From: Ruminococcus sp.
GTDB taxonomy: Bacteria > Bacillota > Clostridia > Oscillospirales > Ruminococcaceae
DNA: 38,430 bases
Assembly: GCA_019420505.1 (NCBI GenBank)
Contig: JAHZHC010000022.1
Coordinates: 1-38,430, forward strand
Reading direction: 5' to 3'
Below, piece by piece: positions 1 through 6,993 of this stretch. Under the pieces are notes generated by a model. The model was not told where the DNA came from, searched no databases, and worked only from the letters and a program-made list of their open reading frames with translations. Position 1 is the stretch's first letter. Every line of letters begins with the position of its first letter. Made by a program: the position numbers and the translations under genes.

Positions 1-8
1 ACTTTCAT
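1..8 (-). CDS. Possible 5' end of a gene running off the left edge
   Basis: On the minus strand an ATG at position 8 is preceded by a good ribosome binding site (GAGAGGA, about 9 nt upstream, positions 17-23). Only two full codons (Met-Lys) lie inside the window, so nothing can be said about function. It is co-directional with the 74-aa gene at 238-462. A 12-codon reading frame (72-110, minus) sits between them. The call rests only on the start signal. Confidence 0.3.
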
Positions 9-237
9 TTGTAATTTTCCTCTCTTCTTAAAATTTTGATATTGATTTGTTTTTTTGCCCGATTGTAAAACTTACCTCTGCATTGGAATCACCTCCAAGA
101 TCCAATTCATTTCTCCCTTTATTATATTAAATAACTATTTTATTGGTTTTGTGCAAATTATTTGTACATGCCTATTATATTTTGTATACTTCCACAGTTT
201 TTGCTAACTGAATTTGTAAGATATGTACAGTCATTTC

Positions 238-462
238 CTAATCATCACTCTCACGCATTATCTTATATTTTATTATTTTTTGTATGTTACTGGTTCTCAG
301 CTTGTTGTCATAAATCTCATATTTTCCGCAGGGACAGCCAAGGGTCTGACATCCTTTCTTTTCTCCCTGCATAATTGCTTCCATTAAATCATTTGATGAT
401 CCTATAAGCTTTCTTCCATGTACTCCCGGACTGTACACATTGTATCTTTTTAATTTTTTCAT
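238..462 (-). CDS. Small hypothetical protein with a Cys cluster, 74 aa
   Basis: I do not recognise this family. The protein is basic at the N-terminus (MKKLKRYNVYSPGVHGRK) and has three cysteines close together at about residues 38-45 (GCQTLGCPCGKYEIYD), followed by a charged tail. A credible Shine-Dalgarno sequence (AAAGAGGG) lies about 10 nt before the ATG, which favours a real gene. There is no signal peptide or membrane segment. It lies downstream of tmcAL on the same strand but is separated from it by a terminator hairpin, so it is probably its own transcription unit. The cysteine arrangement might bind a metal, but that is a guess. The overlapping plus-strand frame at 162-374 looks like a chance frame. 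Confidence 0.5.
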   Translation of the reverse strand: MKKLKRYNVYSPGVHGRKLIGSSNDLMEAIMQGEKKGCQTLGCPCGKYEIYDNKLRTSNIQKIIKYKIMRESDD

Positions 463-725
463 AACTAATCATGCCCTCTTTATCAAATAATTTCGTATAT
501 TATCTATACATTTTATATGATATCTTTTTTATCCATTAAATGTATTTAATTTCAAAATTAGTTGAAAAAATATTTTTGAAAACCACTTTATGCATATAAA
601 TAACTGCCTAAACAAGCAATATGCAAAAACCTCGTATGGTATAAAACCACACGAGGTTCTTTATATTTGAAAAAATTTATAATAACCGAAATCCCAGATT
701 ATAATTTATATCACATAAATACCTT
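463..725. other. AT-rich spacer without a gene
   Basis: Apart from the terminator at 628-658 this 263-bp stretch is AT-rich and holds no convincing reading frame. A TTGAAA-like hexamer at 550-555 (minus) could be part of a promoter for the 74-aa gene, but no good -10 follows at normal spacing. Confidence 0.5.
628..658 (-). terminator. Rho-independent terminator of tmcAL
   Basis: The arms at 628-635 (AACCTCGT) and 651-658 (ACGAGGTT) pair perfectly, and inner bases extend the stem. Read on the minus strand the hairpin is followed by TTTTTGC. It lies about 70 nt past the tmcAL stop and insulates the 74-aa gene. Confidence 0.75.
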
Positions 726-1892
726 CTACTTCATTAATCTCACCGATTTCCGGTATTCATTCTTAGGTTTATATTCTCCGTCAGTACACGCCGCCTGAAA
801 ACGCACTCCGTTATTTTCAAGATGTATAATTCTCTTTGCTTCTTCCGATGAATTTTCCAATGATTTTAAAGATGTAGCCACAGGAAGTCTGCCTCCGCAT
901 TTTTTAAGAATTTCAGCTCCGTTCTGATTAAATGCAAGTACCCTCACATATGGCGGCGGAATAATGTCAGTCTTTTCCGTGCCTAAAATGAAGTGCATTA
1001 CAACCCTGCGCAACCTTGCCATAATTACATCTTTACTTTTACAAAGTATAAAAAACTCACAAAGATTTTTCGGACATTCCGACATAGCTTTAATGATCTT
1101 ATCTGCCAATACTGACGAACAATCCGGAAGCTTTTCAAAATCTGCCTTTTCTCCGCAACCAAGACGGAACAAAACTTCACGCTCCATTTTTTCAAGAAAA
1201 AATAACGGTTCTCCCCCGAGCGAATAAGGACAAAACTCATCCGCTCTCTTCCTATCAGAAAGCAAAGACCTTATATGTGAGGCAGAAGCAACCCCATCAA
1301 AGACCTTATCGCTGTCATGCTCGGCATGTTGCCTTTTTACAGTAATAAAACCTGCTTCCGGTAACAATTCTTCGGCCGCTTTTATATATTCAACAGCAAG
1401 TGTATTATTAGGGCTTTTCAGTATATCACCCACACTTTCCCCATAAATTTCACATGCCGACTGACATACCGAATCGGGATAGCTTAGACCTTGTATAAGC
1501 TTTTCACGGACAAGCTTGCTGTCCTTTAGGTTCACAGATGCTTCTGATGCTTTTTTCAGCAAACTTATGTCGTCACATTCACATCCAAAAGCCAGTTTAT
1601 TTACAACAGTATCTCCTAAACCTGATAATATGCTTATAGCTGAACGTGCAAAAATTTCTCCGCTTGAACAAGAATAAGGAAAAGGCAGCTCAACAACTAA
1701 ATCAACACCGTTTTTAACAGCTTTTTCAGCACGAAAATGCTTATCAAAAACTGCAATATCTCCACGCTGTACAACTGCACCGCTCATTACCGCCACAACA
1801 TGAGTCGCACCTTTTTTACGAACCTGTTCAATCATATATTTATGTCCGCTGTGAAACGGATTATATTCAGCAACAATTCCTGCCGTAACCAT
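726..1892 (-). CDS. tmcAL: tRNA(Met) cytidine acetate ligase TmcAL
   Basis: This is the TmcAL (formerly YlbM/DUF795) family. It uses acetate and ATP to make N4-acetylcytidine at the wobble position of elongator tRNA-Met. The N-terminal nucleotidyltransferase signature GIVAEYNPFHSGH is at residues 5-17, with the HxGH motif, and is followed by the conserved SGAVVQRGD and LPF segments. The length of 388 aa is normal. I place the start at the ATG at 1892: the GTG at 1898 directly abuts the ribosome binding site AAAGGGGA, whereas the ATG is 6 nt from it. It is divergent from ackA. TmcAL uses acetate as its acetyl donor, so standing next to acetate kinase may be meaningful or may be coincidence. 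Confidence 0.93.
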   Translation of the reverse strand: MVTAGIVAEYNPFHSGHKYMIEQVRKKGATHVVAVMSGAVVQRGDIAVFDKHFRAEKAVKNGVDLVVELPFPYSCSSGEIFARSAISILSGLGDTVVNKLAFGCECDDISLLKKASEASVNLKDSKLVREKLIQGLSYPDSVCQSACEIYGESVGDILKSPNNTLAVEYIKAAEELLPEAGFITVKRQHAEHDSDKVFDGVASASHIRSLLSDRKRADEFCPYSLGGEPLFFLEKMEREVLFRLGCGEKADFEKLPDCSSVLADKIIKAMSECPKNLCEFFILCKSKDVIMARLRRVVMHFILGTEKTDIIPPPYVRVLAFNQNGAEILKKCGGRLPVATSLKSLENSSEEAKRIIHLENNGVRFQAACTDGEYKPKNEYRKSVRLMK

Positions 1893-1981
1893 TGACACTC
1901 CCCTTTCTCCGTTCTATTCTTAATTCTATATAAAAGATCGCTTATATAATTGTGCAAAATGTAAATTTATATACTTTCCCC

Positions 1982-2010
1982 TTGAAATCTAAAGGAAAAA
2001 TTGATATAAT
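1982..2010 (+). promoter_or_regulatory. SigA-type promoter of ackA
   Basis: TTGAAA (1982-1987) and TATAAT (2005-2010) are separated by 17 bp. Transcription would begin near 2017, just before the 5' stem-loop at 2022-2059. Confidence 0.8.
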
Positions 2011-2021
2011 AAAAGTATATT

Positions 2022-2059
2022 ATATCAAGGATTAAAAGTCAACACTCTGTCCTTGATAT
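2022..2059 (+). promoter_or_regulatory. Stem-loop at the 5' end of the ackA leader
   Basis: A perfect 10-bp inverted repeat, ATATCAAGGA (2022-2031) and TCCTTGATAT (2050-2059), encloses an 18-nt loop. It lies between the predicted transcription start and the ribosome binding site (GAGGAGA, 2071-2077). It has no U-tract, so it is not a terminator. Confidence 0.55.
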
Positions 2060-2086
2060 TAAATAACCGAGAGGAGACTTTTATTA

Positions 2087-3283
2087 ATGAAAATTTTAGT
2101 TGTAAACGCAGGTTCATCTTCGCTTAAATATCAGCTTTTAAACATGGACGACGAATCTGTTATCGCAAAGGGAAACTGTGACAGAATCGGAATTGACGGT
2201 CACATTTCTCATAAAACCGGTGATGGACAAGCCTTTGAAGCTGAATGCAGCTTTCCTACTCACACTGAAGCCTTTGAAAAGCTTGTGGAAGTCCTTACAA
2301 CAGGTAATTGTAAAGTAATTGACTCAATGGCTGAAGTTTCTGCAGTTGGTCATCGAATTGTTCAAGGTGCTGAAGAATTTAAAGAAACATGCTTCGTTAC
2401 CGACGAGGTTATAGATAAAATAGATGCTCTTGCTGAGCTTGCACCTGTACATAATCACCCCCACGCTCTGGCTCTTCGTGCGTGCAAGGCTGTTTTGCCT
2501 GAAGGAACTCCGCAGGTTGTTGTGTTTGACACAGCTTTTCATTCAACAATGCCAAGAAAAGCATATCTTTATGGACTTCCATATGAATGCTATGAAGAGC
2601 TTCATGTCAGAAAATACGGCTTTCACGGTACAAGCCACAGATATGTTTCTGCTGAGCTTGCAAAAGTAATGGGCAAAGACGTTAAGGACTTGAAAATTGT
2701 TTCATGTCATCTTGGAAACGGTTCATCAATTACTGCAATTAACGGCGGAAAATCCGTTGACACCTCAATGGGATTCACTCCTCTTGACGGTCTGGTAATG
2801 GGTACACGCTGTGGTTCCGTTGACCCGTCTGCTATTGATTATGTTGAAAAGAAAAAAGGATTTACTCCTGATGAGATGACAGAATATATGAACAAGGAAT
2901 CAGGATTTCTCGGACTTTCAGGAATCGGTTCAGATAACAGAGATGTTACTGCTGCTGCTGAGGCCGGAAATGACAGAGCTAAAATCGTAGGAGAAATCTT
3001 CTGCTATCAGATTAAGAAATTTATCGGTTCATATGCCGCTGCAATGAATGGCCTTGACGCTGTTATTTTCACAGGAGGTATCGGTGAAAATGCACCTGAC
3101 ATTCGTGCAAGATCCTGTTCAAACTTAGATATATTCGGTCTGAAAATTGATGATGAAGCTAATAAAGCAAGAGGAAAGCTTACAAAAATCTCAACAGAAG
3201 ATTCAAAAACACAGGTTTGGGTAATTCCTACAAATGAAGAGCTTCTTATTGCAAGAGATACGCTTGACTTAATCAGCAAATAA
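2087..3283 (+). CDS. ackA: Acetate kinase
   Basis: AckA interconverts acetyl phosphate plus ADP with acetate plus ATP, the ATP-yielding last step of acetate fermentation. The N-terminal phosphate-binding motif VVNAGSSSLKYQ is at residues 5-16. Residues matching the known catalytic set of the family are in place: Asp148 in VFDTAFH, His180 in GFHGTSH and Arg241 in MGTRCGSVDP. The adenosine-binding loop FTGGIGENAP lies near residue 330. The length of 398 aa is typical and the ATG has a clear GAGGAGA site. No pta gene is adjacent, so phosphotransacetylase must be encoded elsewhere. It is monocistronic, with its own promoter and terminator. Confidence 0.98.
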   Translation: MKILVVNAGSSSLKYQLLNMDDESVIAKGNCDRIGIDGHISHKTGDGQAFEAECSFPTHTEAFEKLVEVLTTGNCKVIDSMAEVSAVGHRIVQGAEEFKETCFVTDEVIDKIDALAELAPVHNHPHALALRACKAVLPEGTPQVVVFDTAFHSTMPRKAYLYGLPYECYEELHVRKYGFHGTSHRYVSAELAKVMGKDVKDLKIVSCHLGNGSSITAINGGKSVDTSMGFTPLDGLVMGTRCGSVDPSAIDYVEKKKGFTPDEMTEYMNKESGFLGLSGIGSDNRDVTAAAEAGNDRAKIVGEIFCYQIKKFIGSYAAAMNGLDAVIFTGGIGENAPDIRARSCSNLDIFGLKIDDEANKARGKLTKISTEDSKTQVWVIPTNEELLIARDTLDLISK

Positions 3284-3293
3284 TTAAATATTA

Positions 3294-3318
3294 ATCCGCC
3301 TTAACAGGCGGATTTTTT
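3294..3318 (+). terminator. Rho-independent terminator of ackA
   Basis: The stem ATCCGCCT (3294-3301) with AGGCGGAT (3306-3313) has a 4-nt loop and is followed by six T residues. Confidence 0.9.
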
Positions 3319-3380
3319 ACAAAAGTATTGATATTTTTTATAATCAGATATATAATAATATAAAAAATTAAGGAGAAGTT

Positions 3381-3782
3381 ATGATGAGAATAGCAGTAAC
3401 ATATGAAAACGGAAATATTTTTCAGCATTTCGGCCATACAGCGCAATTTAAAATATATGACATTGAAGATAATAAGATAACAGATGAACAGGTTCTGGGC
3501 ACCTTGGGGAGCGGTCATGGTGCACTTGCAAGTTTTCTATCAGATAATAATGTAAATGTACTTATATGCGGAGGTATTGGCGACGGTGCTAAAACAGCTT
3601 TAAAAAATGCTGGCATTCAGCTTTACGGCGGAGTTTCGGGAAACGCCGATCAGGCTGTACAATCACTTCTTGCAGGAGATTTAAACTATAATCCATTTGT
3701 TAAGTGCAGCCATCATGAACATGAACACACCTGCGGAAGCCACTCATGCGGCGAAGACAAGCACGGTTGCGGTGGAAATTAA
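3381..3782 (+). CDS. NifX/NifB-type FeMo-cofactor domain protein with Cys/His-rich tail
   Basis: Residues 1 to about 105 match the dinitrogenase iron-molybdenum cofactor biosynthesis fold (NifX/NafY/VnfX type), with the hallmarks IAVTYENGNIFQHFGH at the N-terminus and ICGGIGDGAKTAL in the middle. Such stand-alone domains bind Fe or Fe-Mo clusters, and in anaerobes without nitrogenase their role is unknown. Residues about 108-133 form a tail very rich in His, Cys and Gly (for example HHEHEHTC and GSHSCGEDKHGCGG), which should bind metal. AAGGAG precedes two consecutive ATG codons (3381 and 3384) and either could be used. No nif gene is nearby, so this is not evidence for nitrogen fixation. Confidence 0.85.
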   Translation: MMRIAVTYENGNIFQHFGHTAQFKIYDIEDNKITDEQVLGTLGSGHGALASFLSDNNVNVLICGGIGDGAKTALKNAGIQLYGGVSGNADQAVQSLLAGDLNYNPFVKCSHHEHEHTCGSHSCGEDKHGCGGN

Positions 3783-3822
3783 AAATACCTGTAAAGTAAT
3801 ATTTATAATTTCATATGAATTA

Positions 3823-3853
3823 CAAAACGGTATAGCTTAGCTATACCGTTTTG
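3823..3853. terminator. Bidirectional terminator between convergent genes
   Basis: A perfect 14-bp stem (3823-3836 with 3840-3853) has a 3-nt loop and is A-rich on the left and T-rich on the right. It lies between the converging NifX-like and DUF2461 genes. Confidence 0.8.
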
Positions 3854-3869
3854 CTTTATATATATTAAT

Positions 3870-4553
3870 TCATCTTTCGGGCATTTTAAATCCTTTAAGC
3901 GCCTTGTTTAAATAATCATTAAATGGTTTCATTATTTCAAAAAGCTTTACCGATCGTTCAATAAATTTTTCTGAATCTGATAATTCATCATCCTTTATCG
4001 GATATTCCAGATACCAGCTTTTGAATTTCAGAAATTCAGCCTGAGAATGCTCTTTATCATAGCCCTTGGGAACATTCTTTAATGACGTACCTTTTACCGT
4101 AAAATACTTTTTAAAATCCGGTGCATTAATAATATCATCCCATTCGTCGGGATTTTCACAAATATAATCCCTTACCATTGAGGTTGCATTTTTAAACATA
4201 TCTGCAAATAAACCGCCGCCTAAAAACGACTGATTATCAGGCTTTATCATAATGTAATAACCTACAGGAATCGGCAGCTTACCCATTGATGAAATGTGTG
4301 CCCTGAACGCAGGATTATATGGCGATTTATCATGACTGAAACGTGTATCCCTGACAAGCTTGAATGTAAGATTTTTCGCAATATTATGTAAAACGCTGCT
4401 GTCAAATTTCCCGATTTCCGAAATCAAATTTTGCACTAATCCTTCAAATTCAGCATTTGCCTCTCTATATTCATCCTTATGACCATGATACCAGTCACGA
4501 TTATTATTTAAACTTAATTCATGTAAATAATCCAAAATCAATTTAGTATTCAT
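3870..4553 (-). CDS. DUF2461 family protein
   Basis: This 227-aa protein matches the DUF2461 (TIGR02453) family of unknown function, found in many bacteria and some fungi. The diagnostic segment RDTRFSHDKSPYN is at residues 68-80, followed by HISSMGK and the GGGLFADM-like glycine stretch near residue 115. There is no signal peptide or membrane segment, so it should be cytosolic. The ribosome binding site GAGGAGG lies about 7 nt before the ATG. It starts 13 bp after the sigma-factor gene on the same strand and is most likely cotranscribed with it. That makes it a candidate partner or effector of that regulator, but only by position. Confidence 0.88.
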   Translation of the reverse strand: MNTKLILDYLHELSLNNNRDWYHGHKDEYREANAEFEGLVQNLISEIGKFDSSVLHNIAKNLTFKLVRDTRFSHDKSPYNPAFRAHISSMGKLPIPVGYYIMIKPDNQSFLGGGLFADMFKNATSMVRDYICENPDEWDDIINAPDFKKYFTVKGTSLKNVPKGYDKEHSQAEFLKFKSWYLEYPIKDDELSDSEKFIERSVKLFEIMKPFNDYLNKALKGFKMPER

Positions 4554-4566
4554 AAATATAACCTCC

Positions 4567-5418
4567 TCATGCGTCTTTTATTATAGAAAACTGTGCGGAA
4601 TTTAAAAAGTCTTTAATAAACTTTTTTGTTCTTTCAGGGGATTTATAAGATTTACAAAAAGAAAATTCTTGTGATAAATCATCAATTTGCTCCATAGTAT
4701 CTTTTACATCTATTATTGTTTGATCAGAAATTACATCAGCAGTCGTATAATCCAACTGTGCCGGATCAAGTCTATGATTTTGAATTGCATAATTCAATCT
4801 GTTTATGCATTTACATTTTCCGTATCCATATTCACCGCAATACTTTTCAAGAAATGATGCCATCTTTTTACGGATTCTTGAAAGTCTTTGCCGATACGCT
4901 TCAGGTGTCAGTCCCAATACTTCTCCCGCAATACGGCTGTCAAGCTTAAACATTGTTCCCAAAATAAAAATACACCGGCTTTCTGCATCCAGACATTGCA
5001 GCATAACATTTGTGCATGACATTTTCAATTCATCTGCTAAAATTGCTTTTTCCACATTCTGAGTCAAGTCAGGAATATCATGTATATTTCCGTTTTCAAT
5101 GTCATTCCCGTAATATTCAAAACTCAATGGCATATGAGCAAACATATGCTTTTTATAATTCTTCAGATGATTAGAAGCAATACTGAACACCCATGTCGTA
5201 AACGAGCTTTGCTTTTTAAAAGAAGATAAATTAGTGATAATTTTCAGTATAATATCCTGTGCAGCATCTTCTGCATCAGCAAAAGTTCCCAGCATTCTTA
5301 AAGAAAGATTGAATATTAAATCCTGTACACTGAGTATAATTGATTCAAGTGATTCTTTATCACCTGATAAAGCTTTGTCAATTAAAATTGACATTTCTTG
5401 ATTTGTTATTTGTTTCAT
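4567..5418 (-). CDS. ECF-like sigma-70 family sigma factor with Cys-containing C-terminal extension
   Basis: Region 2 spans about residues 20-92, including the DAEDAAQDIILK helix and the promoter-melting segment FTTWVFSIASNHLKNYKK. Region 4 spans about 135-190 and ends in an HTH, LTPEAYRQRLSRIRKKM. A roughly 90-residue C-terminal extension follows, starting with a Cys-x7-Cys-x-Cys cluster (C194, C202, C204). Conventional ECF factors stop near 190 aa, so the extension may sense a signal or keep the factor off, as C-terminal domains do in several anti-sigma-less ECF groups. No anti-sigma factor is adjacent. The ATG at 5418 has no close ribosome binding site: a strong GGGAGGG lies 32 nt upstream, and an in-frame TGA prevents a longer protein. 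Confidence 0.85.
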   Translation of the reverse strand: MKQITNQEMSILIDKALSGDKESLESIILSVQDLIFNLSLRMLGTFADAEDAAQDIILKIITNLSSFKKQSSFTTWVFSIASNHLKNYKKHMFAHMPLSFEYYGNDIENGNIHDIPDLTQNVEKAILADELKMSCTNVMLQCLDAESRCIFILGTMFKLDSRIAGEVLGLTPEAYRQRLSRIRKKMASFLEKYCGEYGYGKCKCINRLNYAIQNHRLDPAQLDYTTADVISDQTIIDVKDTMEQIDDLSQEFSFCKSYKSPERTKKFIKDFLNSAQFSIIKDA

Positions 5419-5427
5419 TTCAGATCA

Positions 5428-5445
5428 TGTTCATTCTAATGAACA
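5428..5445. promoter_or_regulatory. Palindrome in the leader of the sigma-factor gene
   Basis: TGTTCATT (5428-5435) and AATGAACA (5438-5445) form a perfect 8-bp inverted repeat with a 2-bp centre. It lies between the strong Shine-Dalgarno (5451-5457) and the ATG at 5418, so it could be an operator or an mRNA hairpin that affects translation. Confidence 0.4.
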
Positions 5446-5511
5446 ATATACCCTCCCTTTTAAAATTTTAGTTTTATTAAACCATCTGCTCAAACAAAGT
5501 TTCCTCCTTAT

Positions 5512-6258
5512 TTAATTAGACAATCCTGTTGCTGATTTGTGACAAATAAATTCGACAATTGAACAAAGTTTTTCTTCACTATAAATTCCAACAGTATAAT
5601 CTCCACTGTTTTCAGAAACTTTTGCAGTAATCCTTTCAGCTAAACTCAACGGATTTTTGTACAATATTCTTAAAGAACTGAATTCCATATCAAGATAAAC
5701 ATCATAAGGAAGCGCTTCCAATGCATAAGTAAGGTATTTTATATTATGAACATGACCGTTGAAATCAATATCCGATCTGCGCTGTGCCGGATTAACCTCA
5801 TAATCATATACATCAGGTTCGGTAAGACGTTGAGATTTATTTTCAAACACACTTCTTTTTTCAGGAGAATATAATTCAAAAAGCTCAGTTGAAATCCGTG
5901 CAGGTTTTCTTTTATTCAAATCAAATAAAGCAAACTTTGCCGTACCCTTAACTAAATTGCTGTCTTTACTGTCACTCAAAATAAAATTTCTTAAAACAGA
6001 AGCGGACGGAGCTTTTCCGTTAATCCAGGTCTGTACCTTAACAGGTTCACCGTATTTTGGCAAATCAATAATTTCAATGGTCCATTCAACAAAAATCCAA
6101 GCAATTCCATCAAGGCTGCCCTCAATAACTGAATTACTGACGCTGTCAGAATGATGACTGCCGATGTTTTCAAAAATCCTGAGCACTGCCTCCAAAGATA
6201 AAAATCCGTTTTTATCATAATCCTCTATTCTTGTCTGATAAATTTCATTGAAAATCAT
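5512..6258 (-). CDS. Acyl-ACP thioesterase (FatA/FatB type)
   Basis: This protein hydrolyses acyl-acyl carrier protein to a free fatty acid and ACP. Its 248 aa form two hot-dog domains as in bacterial acyl-ACP thioesterases (Pfam Acyl-ACP_TE). The N-terminal half has the typical YDKNGFLSLEAVLRIFENIG and GIAWIFVEW segments. The C-terminal half has the active-site stretch RRSDIDFNGHVHNIKYLTY, with the conserved Asn/His. I start it at the ATG at 6258, 4 nt after GGGAGGA; an in-frame ATG 42 nt further upstream lacks a ribosome binding site. The sigma-factor gene follows 93 bp downstream on the same strand. The chain length of its substrate cannot be read from the sequence. Confidence 0.9.
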   Translation of the reverse strand: MIFNEIYQTRIEDYDKNGFLSLEAVLRIFENIGSHHSDSVSNSVIEGSLDGIAWIFVEWTIEIIDLPKYGEPVKVQTWINGKAPSASVLRNFILSDSKDSNLVKGTAKFALFDLNKRKPARISTELFELYSPEKRSVFENKSQRLTEPDVYDYEVNPAQRRSDIDFNGHVHNIKYLTYALEALPYDVYLDMEFSSLRILYKNPLSLAERITAKVSENSGDYTVGIYSEEKLCSIVEFICHKSATGLSN

Positions 6259-6336
6259 AAATCCTCCCGGTTTTGAGCAGCTAACACTATTATGGGTCAA
6301 TAAAACCTACTGCAACTATTTTTATATACATTTTTT

Positions 6337-6365
6337 ATTTTAACAGACTGCCGTAATAAAGTCAA
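6337..6365 (-). promoter_or_regulatory. SigA-type promoter of the acyl-ACP thioesterase gene
   Basis: Read on the minus strand, TTGACT (6360-6365) and TAAAAT (6337-6342) are 17 bp apart. The start codon lies about 75 nt downstream. Confidence 0.7.
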
Positions 6366-6404
6366 TTACATTTCCAGGCGAAATACTCATTGTTTCAATA
6401 AATC

Positions 6405-6436
6405 AAAAAGTCATTGAATAAAATCAATGACTTTTT
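6405..6436. terminator. Terminator after the four-helix protein gene
   Basis: A 13-bp stem (6405-6417 with 6424-6436) with a 6-nt loop has T-runs on both strands. It follows the minus-strand gene at 6440-6871 directly. Confidence 0.85.
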
Positions 6437-6439
6437 TTC

Positions 6440-6871
6440 TTAAATATATCCTAACAGATCTTTCATATAATTTTGTTCAACATCTATAATTTCTTTAGCG
6501 AGCTTTCTGCTTTCAGGTGCCGCATCAGTATACTTGTTCATATACTGACCCACTGATTTAATACCCATATGACAACCGTCAAACATAATTTCAGCAATTT
6601 TTTGAGTGCTGTCATCATTAAACATTTTCATGTCAATACTCATCTTTGAAAAAGCAGATGCCAGCGGTTTCGGATCCTTTTCATCTGCACCATATTTATT
6701 AAGCATCTCATGGCACTGATCACCAAGCTTAATATGCTTTCCGTTGTATTCATCAATTACCTGCTTAAATTTATCGTTTCTTATGTGAGGGTAAAGCTGC
6801 TCCATGCTGTTTGTAGCATATTTACATCCCTGATTACAGGCTTTAAGCAATGAAATAGTGTTTTTGTTCAT
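6440..6871 (-). CDS. Hypothetical helical protein, ferritin-like/DUF2383-like
   Basis: This 143-aa protein is predicted almost entirely helical, with regularly spaced Cys, His, Asp and Glu residues (for example GCKYATNSMEQL, HIKLGDQCHEML and VGQYMNKYTD). It resembles the small four-helix-bundle, ferritin-like proteins (DUF2383 and relatives) of clostridia, but I cannot assign it with certainty. His and Glu positions in helices 2 and 4 would suit a metal or a redox sensor. It has no signal peptide. AGAAAGG lies about 10 nt before the ATG. It sits downstream of dnaJ but is separated by a strong terminator, and a TATAAT at 6895-6900 (minus) suggests its own promoter. Confidence 0.7.
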   Translation of the reverse strand: MNKNTISLLKACNQGCKYATNSMEQLYPHIRNDKFKQVIDEYNGKHIKLGDQCHEMLNKYGADEKDPKPLASAFSKMSIDMKMFNDDSTQKIAEIMFDGCHMGIKSVGQYMNKYTDAAPESRKLAKEIIDVEQNYMKDLLGYI

Positions 6872-6956
6872 TTGATCACAACCTTTCTGAAATTATTATA
6901 CAGAGAAAAATGTGTTTTATACTACAGCTTATTTTAAAGATTTTTTATATTAAAAG

Positions 6957-6989
6957 AAAATCCGACCTGGAAAAACCAAATCGGATTTT
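6957..6989 (-). terminator. Terminator of the hrcA-grpE-dnaK-dnaJ operon
   Basis: AAAATCCGA (6957-6965) pairs with TCGGATTTT (6981-6989). On the minus strand the stem is followed by a T-rich stretch. It lies 4 nt past the dnaJ stop codon. Confidence 0.85.
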
Positions 6990-6993
6990 TTGA

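Noticed and set aside
162..374. Plus-strand 70-codon frame at the left end
   Set aside because: No ribosome binding site, AT-driven composition rich in Phe/Tyr/His, and it overlaps the better-supported minus-strand 74-aa gene.
3381..3782. Nitrogen fixation capability
   Set aside because: A NifX-like domain alone is common in non-diazotrophs; no nifHDK, nifB or nifE/N genes are present.
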